From contig WPIO01000060.1 of assembly GCA_009760855.2 (NCBI GenBank), forward strand, positions 1,853,501-1,917,500: a stretch of DNA of 64,000 bases, in the 5' to 3' direction. The notes below the pieces were generated by a model, which was not told where the DNA came from, made no database searches, and saw only the letters and a program-made list of their open reading frames with translations. This stretch comes from Cristatella mucedo (taxonomy: Eukaryota > Bryozoa > Phylactolaemata > Cristatellidae). Both the position numbers and the translations under genes were made by a program. Shown in pieces: positions 44,915 through 56,154 of the stretch (position 1 is the stretch's first letter; each line of letters opens with the position of its first letter).

Positions 44915-47200
44915 CCACAATCCACCTCAATCCACCCCAATCCATTCTAATTAGGGAAGCAACTACCAGACTTAAGCGTTGCCAAGCTCAAACTTTTGGC
45001 TGATATTGTAGTACACGTTCGATTTTATCTGTCCACAAAATGTCATGTCGCTGCGCTTACCCGAACTTATGCAAATGATCTTTGGTGCTGGACGCCTGTA
45101 CCGCAATCCGCCGAAATCCATTCTAGTTCTTGTCAAATCCATCCGAAATCTGCCGCGAATAGCTCAAAAAAGTTTGGCATATCAAACTGCGCTACACGCG
45201 CAATGTACCCAGAAAATTCCCCACGATTCCACTCACGCGTTTCACGAAGTCCACTGAAATAAGATTGCAGTGGACCAGGCCAATACCACAATCTACCACA
45301 ATCTACCGCAATCCACTGCATTCCACCATGCAACGAAAAAACCCTGATCGAAAAGCTCCGTTTTTGGTTGCATATGACAGCACAATCTGCGACAATTGCA
45401 TTAAAAATCTTTTCGCTTACATTGGCACGGCCGTTCTCGTGCAATGCGCTGCAATCGGCTGCAGTAGCCCGGGCTGTAGTTTGAGTGTATGCCGGCTCCT
45501 CTAATGAGCCTGTGATGTGGCAAGGACACCGGCCGGTAACCCCTGGTGGCCAGATGGTGAATTCACCATCAGGGTCGGCCGCTGCACAGTTGTGGTCCTC
45601 GATGAATTATTGGGGTCAACTAGAGGAGTGGAGAAGGGGAGAGACTCTAGTGTGAGAAGGGGGCGAAGGCAGTCGTGCGTCTTGCTACTCCGTGCCTTGT
45701 GCAATAAACCGTTGGCGTTGTTCTGGGCCAACGTTCTGTATGCCGAACCACACGGGCTAATACCTCAATCCACTTCAATCCACAGAACCCACCGTATGAA
45801 AAATCTAAATACATTGCCCCGAGCTCCAGTTTTTATTGCATATTAAAGTGCACCCTACTGTGTGCACAACCATGTAAAAAAATAAAACTGCAACCTCGCA
45901 CTGTGGCAATGGGCGGCAATCGCCTGAAATGACCTGGAAAACTACCACAATCCACTCTATTCCACTGCAAATCGTCCTCAAATTGCCATCGCGAAGCTAC
46001 AATTGACATTGCATATAGGACTAGACTCAGTTCAAAGAGCATCCACAAAATTTCGCTCCGTTGTGCACACGCGTTCACATGCAATTAATTTAGGTTTCGG
46101 TTTCGCAATGCTTAATGCATGCTACAAACCACACTGGTTAAATTCAACCACAGCATTTTTAGCAATTTCACTCGTACAATCTCGGGCGATGCATGGCAAT
46201 CTACGGCAACGGCTCGGCTCGAAGCAGCAATCTATTACTATCCGTAACAAGTTGACACTAAATTGGCTGCACAAAGTGCCAACCGTCATCGCATTTTACA
46301 TTTCTTTGTGCTGAAAGTGAAATAATAGACTTTCAAGCTCTTTTGCACTTTAATTGTCAACAATACACGGCAATTGACAGCAATGGCAGCGACCAATACC
46401 GAAATCCCAGGCAAATCGACGAGAAATTGGCTGCATCAAGCTCCAATTCTCATTCCGCATAACATCTCACTTCGTGCACGCATACTGTCAACCAGCTCAG
46501 ACCGTTCAATCGTGGGCAATGCATGGCAACAGACGGCAATGGCCCGGGCAAATACGGCTGTCCATTATGGTCCATCGCAAATCACTGGAAAGTGACTGGG
46601 CTAAGATCAAATCGAGCAATGAACGGCAATGGACAACAATGTCCTGGGCCAATACCCCAATTCCCGGGGAATTGAAGAGAAATTGGCAGCGCGGAAGCCT
46701 CAATTGTCATTACATATAACATGGCGCTGCATCCAAAGTAAAACCGTGGAGTTTTCAAGATGCTTTGTTTGATAACTGTCAGCAATGCACGGCAATCGAC
46801 ACCAATGGTAGGGGCTTTTAGCTAAATCAGTGCAAAATCGACAAGATTGGCTGCAATAAACGGCAACTCTCATTCCACATAACATGTACCTGTGTACGAG
46901 CATAATTTTTACCCAGGGTACGCATTCATTAAAAGGGCAACCATGTTCTATCAACCAATCTTGAACGTACATGCGAGGGCAATTCACTGCAACGGTATGG
47001 GAAAATACGGAAATCTAGCACGGTTTATTAAAAAAAATTGACTGGACGCTGCTGCGTGACGCTCCCAATTAGATTTCTAGCTCTGTTTTACTCTATTTTT
47101 GGTGCACCTTGGAAATTCCATTGATAATACTAGCTCTTGGTCACCGTATTGCAATTAATGGCTAAGGCCCATGTCAATACAGCAATCTTCTGCAATCCGT
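44915..47200. repeat. Degenerate GGCAAT/ATCCAC-rich repeat block
   Basis: Phrases such as GGCAATGCATGGCAAC, GACGGCAATGGCCCGGGC, CCAATACCGAAATCCC, CGAGAAATTGGCTGCA and CATTACATATAACATG recur at irregular 100-270 bp spacing (for example 46190, 46370, 46515, 46620 and 46785). The order is conserved but the sequence is diverged, as in an old tandem satellite. Many small frames here are meaningless. An LTR-like piece sits inside at 45505-45740. Confidence 0.75.
45505..45740 (+). mobile_element. LTR-like fragment, also at 55405-55625
   Basis: Shares with 55405-55625 the order GATGGTGAATTCACCATC, GTGAGAAGGGG.CGAAGGCAG, TCGTGC and GTGCCTTGTGCAATAAACCG. The last has an AATAAA polyadenylation hexamer near the 3' side, as in the R region of an LTR. 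No pol or gag is seen. The retroviral or retrotransposon origin is inferred. Confidence 0.5.
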
Positions 47201-47389
47201 CGAAAATTAACTGCACCTAGGCAGTGGAAAGCTAAAGTCCACATATTCCAGGTATTACACGGCGATTTTTAAAGAGCGATATTATACCTAATGTAATATG
47301 CTTAATGTAAATTGCTTCTTTGTCTGACTGACTAAGTCCCCAATGGCTTGGCAGTGACCGGCAAACCGAAAGTTCGCACCCCAGGAAGC
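47201..47389. other. No recognised gene
   Basis: Spacer between the GGCAAT block and the next repeated segment. Confidence 0.4.
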
Positions 47390-47700
47390 TTCCTCCACAG
47401 CCCTCAGGTAGAGGACGATAAATAAAAGTCATATCATTTTCACATTAACATCGCAAGAGCTGTGCGAGCCAGAAGCTTTACAAATCAATGTTGCTTCTCG
47501 CCTTACCACTGATGTTTTAGAGCTACCCGGTACTGTAATGCTCACCACACCAGGCCGCCGAGGGCCGGTAACATGTTTTTTTTCCCTGCTAACCACAAGG
47601 TCTCTCTCACCTGGAACGGTCGCTTGACCCATACTCATACGTCTCACGACCTGAGTTGAGTATGTCCACTCACAACGGATACAGGCGTCCGGCGCCAAAG
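47390..47700 (-). repeat. Repeated segment with conserved frame, Ig-like wording
   Basis: About 310 bp is shared with 62868-63165, roughly three-quarters identical by eye. The minus-strand frame 47429-47698 includes GVVSITVPGSSKTSVV and RREATLICKASGSHSSCDVN. ATLICKASG looks like the B strand with the first Cys of an immunoglobulin fold, but the rest of a domain is not visible. The second copy reads KASGSHSSSDAKVKMI at the same place. It may be a duplicated exon or a repeat element. Confidence 0.45.
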
Positions 47701-48069
47701 CTCATTTGCATAAGTGGGTGTGCTCGCAGCAACATGACATTTTGTGGACAGATGAATTCGTACGTGTTCTACAGTATCAGCTAAAAATTGCAGCTCGGCA
47801 ATGCTTACGTCTGGTCGTTGCTACCCTAATTAGAGTGGATTGTGGTAATTCGTCGAACCCATATTCATACACAAAGGAGCTATCGCCAGCTACAAGTCTG
47901 AGCATACAGATGATACGGTGATCCGTGTGAACAAATTCGTATACCTCCTTCTTTCTCAGCAGCCGTGGCTGCCACATATTCCTTATGAACACAGTAAGCA
48001 AGACATTCGGAGTGCTATCCTAGGGCGGCCTGATTTAGTCAATGATTCAACACCTGAAAGAAATATCGC
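47701..48069. other. No recognised gene; end of GGCAAT composite
   Basis: At 47838-47868 the sequence is an inverted copy of 44894-44925, and AAAGGAGCTATCGCCAGCTA follows at about 47874. Confidence 0.45.
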
Positions 48070-48235
48070 AGAGCTTGAGAGAAAGAGTGCATCACTCTTA
48101 ACGACTGAGGTTATGGGCTCGAATTTGGCAGCCAGCGAGCCTTTATTGCCAACTGCAAATAGTGGTAACACCTGTTAAGGATTGTGTGGGGTTGTGCAAA
48201 TGAGGCTGCTAAATGAGCTAACACTAATACTACAA
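48070..48235 (+). mobile_element. SINE2 (tRNA-like)
   Basis: Box B-like GGGCTCGAATTTGG at about 48115, then GCGAGCCTTTATTGCCAACT and AAATGAGGCTGCTAAAT as in the 42765 copy. Confidence 0.7.
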
Positions 48236-48244
48236 TCATTTTTG

Positions 48245-48335
48245 GGAGTCGAACCCATGACCTCGGAACTTGAATCCAGGTTCAAATTAAAGGTGTAACT
48301 AAGTTCTATTGCCCAGCCGGGAAATGTTGACAGGT
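48245..48335 (-). mobile_element. tRNA-like SINE head (third type)
   Basis: On the minus strand box B GGTCATGGGTTCGACTCCC (complement at about 48256-48274) follows an A box-like CTGGGCAATAGAACTTAGTT. The spacing suits a tRNA gene, but the stems do not close well, so a tRNA-derived SINE or pseudo-tRNA is more likely. Confidence 0.5.
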
Positions 48336-48689
48336 GGCTCTGGCATAAGGCTTACCGTCTGTAACAGACTCTCCTTGCAGACAACGATTGTAGCCAAGGC
48401 TGTAGTTATCATCGAAAGAGAGAAAACCTTAAGACTTTTACTGTCAGCAAAGCAGCCATTCAAAACTTAGTGTATCGCAGGTCGCCTGCCGTCGACAATA
48501 AAACTATGCGTTTTGATCCGGTTACCACCGAGTGCTGCCACGGCCATTTGCGGAAACTGAATGCTGCTGGCTGAACTGATAAATTCGATGGCTGGGCAAA
48601 AAGAGCTGTTCGCAGAAACTCGAATCTGGTGTATCTTCATGCAGGTCAACAGAGTTGCCATACCGGCTGCCACAAGGGACATGTGCACA
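48336..48689. other. No recognised gene
   Basis: No motif or repeat recognised before the family A fragment. Confidence 0.4.
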
Positions 48690-49022
48690 AAGCCTGGAAC
48701 TCACTCCTGAATTCGGCACCACGTCTCCTGACTTGACCACGTTGGCAAGGAAACCAAAATGTATCTATTCATTACAGCATTTAGTGGGTCCATGTGATTC
48801 GTCCTTGATGTGCGTATGCGTGCTGACACTGTGCATGCTGCCACTAACTGTACTTACCTGCTGACCGTGTGCTTGTCACCCCTAAACATGTTATTCATGT
48901 GGTTTTTTGCACATACTGCCACTAACCATTCGATTATGCTTCTTTTACCGCAAACCTAAAGTGCCTATACAAATTGAATTCTCCGAGGGCGCTATATAAA
49001 ATGCATTATTTTTATTATTATT
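48690..49022 (+). mobile_element. LINE family A 3' copy, diverged
   Basis: AAAGCCTGGAACTCACTCCT (KAWNSLL), the 3' UTR with an internal variation, a degraded stem-loop (TTGAATTCTCCGAGGGCGCT) and an ATT-rich tail. Confidence 0.9.
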
Positions 49023-49492
49023 GTCTTAAAGCACAAAGCTGCACAGGGGCTACTGGCCTAGCAAGTGGTCCGACGGGATGCTTACCTCATGGGCTCATTG
49101 CCGAGCACCTGACTTCAGTGATTCTGCAGCTTCTGGTGCTGCAAGCCTACCATAGGTTGTTCCACCCCTATCCCATACCCAACCCACCCCTATCCCAACC
49201 CTATCGCTATTTGTTTTTTAATGATAAGCCGACTTCAAAATGGTGAAGAAGAGACAGAGCGGCTGCAAGGTGCTGCAGTCGGCTGTGGGCAAGCTAGTCT
49301 ACTGCTAGTAGGAAATGCTACCGAGCACCTGCAACCTTTTTTGTCGAAGGAAACCGCATGGGACACAGTGAGTTCCTTTCTCGCAGAATAACCCCAGGCC
49401 TTGTGCTCATTATGCTCGCCAATTTCTTGAAATCTTGAAGACTCTCTTACTCCAATTAATATAAGAAACCTCTGCGTTAATAAATAGGTCTA
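49023..49492. other. No recognised gene
   Basis: Contains a CCCTATCCC-rich stretch at about 49165-49205 (not true telomeric repeat). Confidence 0.4.
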
Positions 49493-49990
49493 GGTCTAGG
49501 TTCTATGGCTCCAGCCTATCTTTCAGATATACTACCCCATCAGGCCAAGCATCGTACCACTCGCTTTTCGGAATCCAACAGTCTGGAAATACCTCGTACA
49601 AACCTTAAATCCTTTGGAGACCGTGAATTTAGCTCGTATGCTCCCAAAGCCTGTAACTCCCTCCCGACCTGCGTCAGAACATCCCCTGACCTGACCACAT
49701 TTAAAAGAAACTTAAAAGCACACCTATTTAGGACAGCATTTAGTGGGTCCCTGTGATTCGTCGTTGATGTGCTTATGCGTGCTGACACTGTGCATGCTGC
49801 CACTAACCACATTTGCATGCTGACCCAGTGCATGTCACCCCTAACCATATTATTCATTTTGTTTGTTTTTCAAGCATGATTTTACTTATTATTCTATTGC
49901 ATATCACTTTGCAGCAAATGTAAAGCGCCTAGAAAGAGATTAAGTTCTCTGAGGGCGCTTTATCAAGTGCATTATTATTATTATTATTAG
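49493..49990 (+). mobile_element. LINE family A 3' copy, young
   Basis: An open 83-codon frame (49505-49756) encodes [20 protein letters not shown] ... SYAPKACNSLPTCVRTSPDL ... FRTAFSGSL. The full 3' UTR, perfect stem-loop and (ATT)n follow. Very close to the copies at 7853 and 23594. Confidence 0.96.
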
Positions 49991-50261
49991 GTTACTTAAC
50001 CATAGCTGTACAGGTCTTCACGAAAGCTGTCTGATACCTTCTCGCTTGTGCCATTTTACTACTCACAAGCTTCTCTGTGTGCTGTCATAGTGTGCTTGAA
50101 ATTTTGCGAGGTCTATGCTGTATGTAAAAGAGTTGTCACATAATTGAAGTCAAACGTTTGATAGCGTATGGAGAAAAAAGAGAGAGCGAGTGAGAGACAT
50201 ATAGACAGAGGGAATGGTCAAGAGATGGGCAAAGAAAAGGAGAGGATTGTGGGATAGGGAG
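49991..50261. other. No recognised gene
   Basis: Purine-rich toward the GA microsatellite. Confidence 0.4.
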
Positions 50262-50463
<202 letters not shown>

Positions 50464-51337
50464 GTGGCCGAGAAATGGCGACTAGAGAGAACAGGGAGCA
50501 GTATAAGAGTGTAAGAGAGACAAGTGACAGATACGACCAGAGTGAGTAGAAGGGGAAAAGACAGAAAGAGAGAGTGACACAAAACTATGGAAGGGAGGCA
50601 CAATGAGTGTTGAGAGAAACGAAAAGAGGTAAACAGAGATGGAAGACTGGGACAACATTGGACAGAGAGAAACGAGAGTCGGATAGTAAGGAATGTAGAA
50701 AGTAGGTAGTACAACATATAACCTGCCAGTTTCTGGATTGAGATGTCCTGCCTCCGGGAATCAATCAGATTGCATGACCTCTAGATTGACTTCTCCAAAT
50801 GCTACATAGTTTTACGATACAGAAGCCAAAACTTGTGAATACTGTTGTTTACTTAGAGCGGACTCCAGAAGCTTAATTGTGTTAAGCTTGAGGTGTAACA
50901 TCCAGTGCCAAATTCCAAATCTGTTAGGGTGCAAGCAACTTCCTGACTTGTGGCTGTAGGTAATCTCAAGGTAACTGCTTCTTGTAGCTCGTAAATGTCT
51001 GCGACAATCCTCATGGTGAAAAGGCCACTGGTCCAAGCCCGGGGTTACTTTTTCAATTGCTTGGTACTAGACAGAAAGCTCTGATTTTTTATCGAAAAGC
51101 TCTCTCCCATTATTAGCCACTGTCATCCAGCGATGGCTCTGTGTCTGCATGGGTTCCAACTTTATTGTTTGTGCCTGGAACATGCTAAGTAACTTTCATT
51201 TCTATCGTAACTCAAATAAGTCCGAACATGCATGGTCGTGGAACCCGAACTTCCAATGCGAAGAGTCAATATTATATAAAAAGACACGTCAATTTAGCAA
51301 ATTGAAGTGGCCTCCTTAGGAAACAACACATAGTTTC
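50464..51337. other. No recognised gene
   Basis: No domain, repeat or exon recognised apart from the purine-rich start. Confidence 0.4.
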
Positions 51338-51592
51338 CTGCTGCCGACTTTGGTACATCCTTTCCAGCCGTCCTGAGCTACTACTTCCAAGCTGCTCACT
51401 ACTTCAACTGTTCTCATGACTCAACTGTGCTCCTCACTTTCTTTTTGTTGCATTAGACGAAATCTTTTTGCTACCGAATGCCAACAGAAAGCAGCTTAGG
51501 CTGTGAGCACGCTATACGAAACACTCATGTAGAACACCTAAACAATGTTGGTGGAGTTACAGACAAAGATTACATTGCATCACAATATACCA
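51338..51592 (+). mobile_element. LINE family B 3' fragment
   Basis: GCCGACTTTGGTACATCCTT through TTAGGCTGTGAGCACGCTAT to the 3' end GGAGTTACAGACAAAG and ATTACATTGCATCACA. Confidence 0.9.
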
Positions 51593-51702
51593 TCTTAAAA
51601 TGGTGCCAAAAGCAAGGAAGTATGCTGCCAAAGCCCCAGGGCTGTGACTGCAGCATCCACGAACGATCAGCATAGTGCCTCATTTGCTGCCACATTCATT
51701 TA

Positions 51703-51968
51703 CTGCTGCTGCTTCTGTCGACACCTTACTGGTGCTGTTGCTTATGGTTCTGCTGCTGGTACTTCTGGTCTGGTTCTGATATTTCTGCGAACACATTCCG
51801 ACTGCTGCTGATGCTAATGCTGGTGCTGGTACTGGTGCAGTTACTGTTGCTGCTGCTTATGCTGCTGCTGGTGCTGCTGCTAGTGCTGATGCTTGTGTTG
51901 CTGCTGCAGCTGCTGGCATTGCTTATACCGGTGCTAGCGCTGCTGCTACTTCTGTTGCTGCTTGTACG
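51703..51968. repeat. Imperfect (CTG)n/(GCTGGT)n tract
   Basis: Triplet-periodic GCT-rich sequence of about 265 bp, read as Leu-rich on plus and Ser/Asn/Thr-rich on minus. The minus frame continues into the neighbouring LINE, which only reflects absence of stops in the repeat. Confidence 0.92.
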
Positions 51969-51981
51969 TGCTGTTTGTTCG

Positions 51982-53030
51982 AGGTATAGGTAAACAGTTT
52001 CTGAAAAGCAGGTGGTACAAAGCTTGGCCTGATGGGGGAATTGATATGATATAGCCGAAGCCAAAAAATGAAGTGACCTAAAAGTGAGCAGCAAAACCTT
52101 TAAGTAGATCCTTGTCTTAACTGGCAGCTAGTGCAGGTCAATGAAAAGTGGTGTGATGTGGCAACTGCAACGCTCACAATAGACAAGCCTAGGTGCACAG
52201 TATTGAGCCAGCTCTAAGCCTCTGATTGCACATGCCTGTAGGCCAGCATGCAGTGAGTTACAGAAGACAAGACAGGATGTCACAAATTCATTGACCAACT
52301 TATTGTGGTATCCCTATCTAAACAAGCCCAAATTATATCAATGTTATGAAGCTGAAAGCTGTCAGACTTGATTGTGGAGCTGATGTGGTAGTCTAAAAAA
52401 GCCAGTTTGGAACATTACACCTAGATTTCGTGCAGATTCAGCAGGAGCCATGTTGGCAAAGCCGATTTTGACCGTCAGCCCTTCAAATTTCCGAATCACA
52501 CTTGGTTTGCCCATGACTAGTATGATAGTTTTATCATCATTTAATTTAAGAAAATTTGCTGCCATCCATGTTCGGATGTCATCAATATAGGCAGCAAGCG
52601 AGTTGAAAGAATGCGACGTGCTTGAAGGCTGAGAAGAATAAAAGCAAAGGTACAACTGAGTGTCATCCGCATAGAAGTGAAAGCCTAGATTGTGCTTGGC
52701 AATCACACCGGCAAGAGGAAGAGTATACACCGTGAAAAGAACCAGACGCAGCACGGAGCCCCATATTTCACAGGTGCCTCGGATGATCATTGTCCATTCA
52801 CGTCAATACTCTGGAGTCTCCCACTGAGATAGAACCTCAACCATTGCAGAGCTGTGCTAGTGAAACCTAATCGAGAGGAGAGGCGCTCTAGGAGAACTTT
52901 GTGATCAATAGTATCAAAAGCTGCCGAAAGATCGAGCGAAACAAGCAGAGAAACTCTACACATGTCTGCATTCCTATGTAGATCGTTGTATGTAGGAGCA
53001 ATGCTAACTCTATGGAGTGATTCAATCCCA
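51982..53030 (-). mobile_element. LINE family A, RT and C-terminal parts, no 3' end
   Basis: The minus strand encodes LLVSLDLSAAFDTIDHKVLL (block A), TSTALQWLRFYLSGRLQSID, a frame break at about 52787, then VLFTVYTLPLAGVIAKHNLG and FHFYADDTQLYLCF with intact YADD (about 52665-52680). KIGFANMAPAESARNLGVMF follows. Instead of the usual 3' end it joins the CTG tract at 51970-51982. Confidence 0.93.
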
Positions 53031-53122
53031 GACCCGGTGCAGATGTCGCTCGGCGGACTACACAAGATCGTCTAAATGTGACAGCTTTTGCCACCAGTGC
53101 TGTATCTCTCTCTATCTCCATG

Positions 53123-53240
53123 TCTCTGTCTGTCTGTCTGTCTGTCTGACTGTTTGTCTGTCTGACTGTTTGTCTGACTGTTTGTCTGTCTGTCTATCTC
53201 ACACACGCGCTTGCACGCGCGCACGCGCACACACACACAC
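53123..53240. repeat. (CTGT)n and CA-rich microsatellites
   Basis: CTGT/CTGA/TTTG tetranucleotides at 53123-53190, followed by CACACGCGCTTGCACGCGCG and (CA)n. Confidence 0.93.
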
Positions 53241-53261
53241 AGACTCGCTCTCTTTTTTTAT

Positions 53262-53410
53262 ATAAATACGTATAATTAATTTGTATAGCGCCACAAGAGA
53301 ACTTAATCTCTATTCAGTAGCTTCACATATGCCTTGGGGCTCGAGCCCACGACCTCAGCCAGATCTTGATCGGGGCGAGCACCTTAACCACGGGACCAAA
53401 CTAGCTCTTT
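53262..53410 (-). mobile_element. SINE1 (tRNA-derived)
   Basis: ATAATTAATTTGTATAGCGC tail side, stem-loop complement AGAGAACTTAATCTCTATTC, box B GGGCTCGAGCCC at about 53338, and box A complement CACCTTAACCACGGGACCAA. Confidence 0.92.
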
Positions 53411-53552
53411 CTCTTTCTCGCTCTCTTTCACTCTCTGTGCATGTCTCTCTACCGTGCTGTCACGAAACTATCACTTCTATTCCTTGTCATTTCGTTGGAA
53501 GCTGTCCCATTGGAAGCTACCTGCAGATACATAAATGCAGTATATGACTTAG

Positions 53553-53716
53553 TCCGGGGCAAGGTGCTTGCTCTGTGCGATCCAAGTCGTAGGGTTAGGG
53601 TTTAGTCTTGCTGAGGGCGATTGCTAATTTACAACTGCAAGCTGTAGCTGCGATGACTGCTATTAAATCTCTTCTACCGTCATAAAAATGAGGCAATTAT
53701 ATAAAATAGCTTGAAT
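53553..53716 (+). mobile_element. SINE2 (tRNA-like), degraded head
   Basis: CAAGGTGCTTGCTCTGTGCG head, then TACAACTGCAAGCTGTAGCT, CTTCTACCGTCATAAAAATG and AGGCAATTATATAAAAT as in other SINE2 copies. It ends at a (TA)n tract. Confidence 0.68.
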
Positions 53717-53754
53717 ATATATATATATATATATATACGTATATTTATATTTAT

Positions 53755-53807
<53 letters not shown>

Positions 53808-53840
53808 CGTATATACATATGTACATATATATTCATTCTA
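53715..53840. repeat. (TA)n-(CA)n-(TA)n microsatellites
   Basis: TA at 53717-53735, CA at 53758-53787 and TA at 53788-53806. A further (TA)n lies at 54048-54063, at the tail of the minus-strand SINE2. Confidence 0.96.
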
Positions 53841-54063
53841 TATACTAGAGCTTACTACCTATGGACTCGCTAGGCTGAGTCAAAGTGGAATTTCACGTCT
53901 ATAACAAGCCATTCCCGGAAGTACTGGTAGCCATCTTTGATCACGATTAAAGTGCAGCTTGAAGAAAGGATTGAAGGACTTTCTAGCTTTAATTAGGAAT
54001 ATATGAGTACTTATTTATGTATCTATATGTAGATGTTTATATATGCATATATATATATATATA

Positions 54064-54235
54064 TGCATCTTCTTAAAGAAATAGTTCCATTTTAATAGAG
54101 GCAGAAGAGCCTCAAAGGCTATCACTGCCGCTTGCAGTGACGAATAAATAATAGCCCAATGAAGGGCTCGAACCGGCGACTTGGGTAGTGACGAGCCGCC
54201 AATTTACCTCCTCACCTCGTGGGCCAAGGCCCAGG
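54064..54235 (-). mobile_element. SINE2 (tRNA-like)
   Basis: The minus strand reads box B GCCGGTTCGAGCCC (complement at about 54160-54173), then TTTATTCGTCACTGCAAGCG, GAGGCTCTTCTGCCTCTATT and AAAATGGAACTATTTC, with a TA-rich tail. Head, body and tail agree with 42765 and 53553. Confidence 0.8.
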
Positions 54236-55404
54236 GGCTTTCTGCAACCATCTGCGACGGAGGGAATAGGACTGGGCGAATGCTACATGTAAGGCAAAAT
54301 ATTTGCACGTTGATGTAAATAAAGGCAAGCGTCAGGCTAGATAGTTTTCATTTTTATTTGCCCCGTCTGCTCATAGACAATCTGCAGGCCGGCAGAGGTT
54401 GACGGTACTAAAATTAAATTTAGTTCTCTGACGGTCTAGTACAAATGTACTCTTATTATTGTGATTTTATCGTATATCTTGCGCGGCGTACAAACAGTGT
54501 AAATAAAAGAAACATCGCGAGAAGACGATACCGCTGAGCCGCAGTGAAAGTAGCATATGTCAATTCAGCAGGAAACCCGTTAGTCGCACTTCTGGCAGAT
54601 TCGCAACGGTTGTCTACCGCGACCGAGCCGGTAGAGCTCTTGGTGCCGTCGAAGCCGCCGCGGCCGAAACGAATCGATGATTGAGACACCCGTTCAATGA
54701 CTCGGGGTGGTAGTTAAGTTGATAAGCGATCCTGCTCCTTCGGGATTGGTCTTGCTAATGTTAGAGCCGTACGCCGGTCAGGCGGAACGAGGTGATTTGT
54801 GGCGAGCGGTGCATACCGGCTCACTCTCGAGCTGGCCGCAAACGACCTGCCGTACGACGTCACCTACGAGCTCCTGCAATCCGTCATTGAGAGCCTACTG
54901 CTGCAGAGGCAATGGAAACGCTTAATCACGAAGACGCACGTAGAATCTGGAAGAGGAATGTCAAAAGCGAGACGAAACTGTCGTGCATCCGGATTTTAAA
55001 AGCAGCAGTAAAACATTTTGGTACCTAGCGAGGTCGGCATGCGTCGCGTCAGGCTGTCGCTGGACAGGACTTTATGGAGTCGGTCGATTTTAGAGCGAGT
55101 ATAATTTGTTGCCGAAAAAAAGTTCCAAGGCACGTCCTTTTCTGGAAACCGGTCTTTGATGGAACTACACTTTTATATGATTACTCTCCAAGACTTCTTG
55201 GTGCGGCTGTCCCGAGTCACTATGAATGCTGGTCTTAAGTCAGCTCTCGACTAAGCGTCCAGCTTTTCAATCGTAAGCACGCCCGAGGCGAGAAGTCCGA
55301 GCTCAAAGCTAGATATGATGAATATCTTTTAGTTCGATTGCATGCGGGCTGGTACCGCTCCTTTCCTCAACAGCTGGTGGGAGCATCCCCAAGAGTGGCC
55401 TGTG
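54236..55404 (+). other. Moderately GC-rich region, unassigned open frame
   Basis: A family A tail trace (TTTAGTTCTCTGACGGTCTA then TTATTATTG) is at about 54402-54460. A plus-strand frame (54799-54999) encodes RLTLELAANDLPYDVTYELL, then QSVIESLLLQRQWKRL, which is helical and protein-like, but I do not recognise it and see no clear splice sites. The minus-strand frame 54456-54689 is also open. Possibly an exon of a host gene. Confidence 0.25.
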
Positions 55405-55625
55405 CACAGCTGTGGTCAGCTTCTAATGAGGCGTTGACACAGGCCGATAACCCGCTGGTGAACAGATGGTGAATTCACCATCGGGGTTGGCCAAAGGACA
55501 GCCGTGGTCGAGGAGAAGAGACTCGAGTGTGAGAAGGGGTCGAAGGCAGTCGTGCATCTTGCGGCTCCGTGCCTTGTGCAATAAACCGGTGGCAATGTTC
55601 ATCGGCTGGCTCTCTGATGTATGAA
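55405..55625 (+). mobile_element. LTR-like fragment, partner of 45505-45740
   Basis: Shares GATGGTGAATTCACCATC (about 55466), GTGAGAAGGGGTCGAAGGCA and GTGCCTTGTGCAATAAACCG (about 55571). The copy is shorter in the middle. Confidence 0.5.
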
Positions 55626-56154
55626 CCAAACTACATATCTATGAATATCTGCATGCCTATGAGCTTATAAAGCGTTCAAAATCACTAGGAAGTGGCCTAT
55701 CGAATCTGCCCGATTTCTGGTTTCTGGCATTTCTCTGCGGCGAGCTGTCGTCGAAGCTTTCTTAAGTCTTCCATGCATACGTTTCCCACTGATACCTAAA
55801 GACCGAGTCAAATCCTAGAGATTCTCTGTCAAAGTTGTAAGGCGGACGAAAGAACCTTCAGAACGCAGTGCATAGAGGTGCAGCAGAGCTAGCTAGTCAA
55901 TGCAGCGGACCCTAGATAGCTGTGCGACGCCGCGAAGCGCTGGCTCGATCAGTGAAAACCGCAACACTTCGTTTTCGTAAACGCAAAATTGACTGCAGAC
56001 GTCAACCGTGCACTTATGTCTTTCCATAACTTTAACGCAGTGCAAAGGTGCAAAGACTAAGTGGGTCCTGCTTCGTAGGGTGCACACAAAGCCTTACCTG
56101 CTTTCATTGATCGTACCGGTTGCCCACTCAGAGTGCCGCCTACATCAAGTTCAT
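55626..56154. other. No recognised gene
   Basis: No repeats or exons recognised. Confidence 0.4.

Noticed and set aside
48245-48335. Functional tRNA gene on the minus strand
   Set aside because: Box B is canonical, but I could not pair the acceptor and anticodon arms; a tRNA-derived repeat is more likely.
49160-49210. Interstitial telomeric repeat
   Set aside because: CCCTATCCC-type sequence is irregular and not TTAGGG or TTAGG repeats.
51726-52094. 122-codon Ser/Asn-rich protein on the minus strand
   Set aside because: It is a translation of the CTG tract fused to LINE A remnants.
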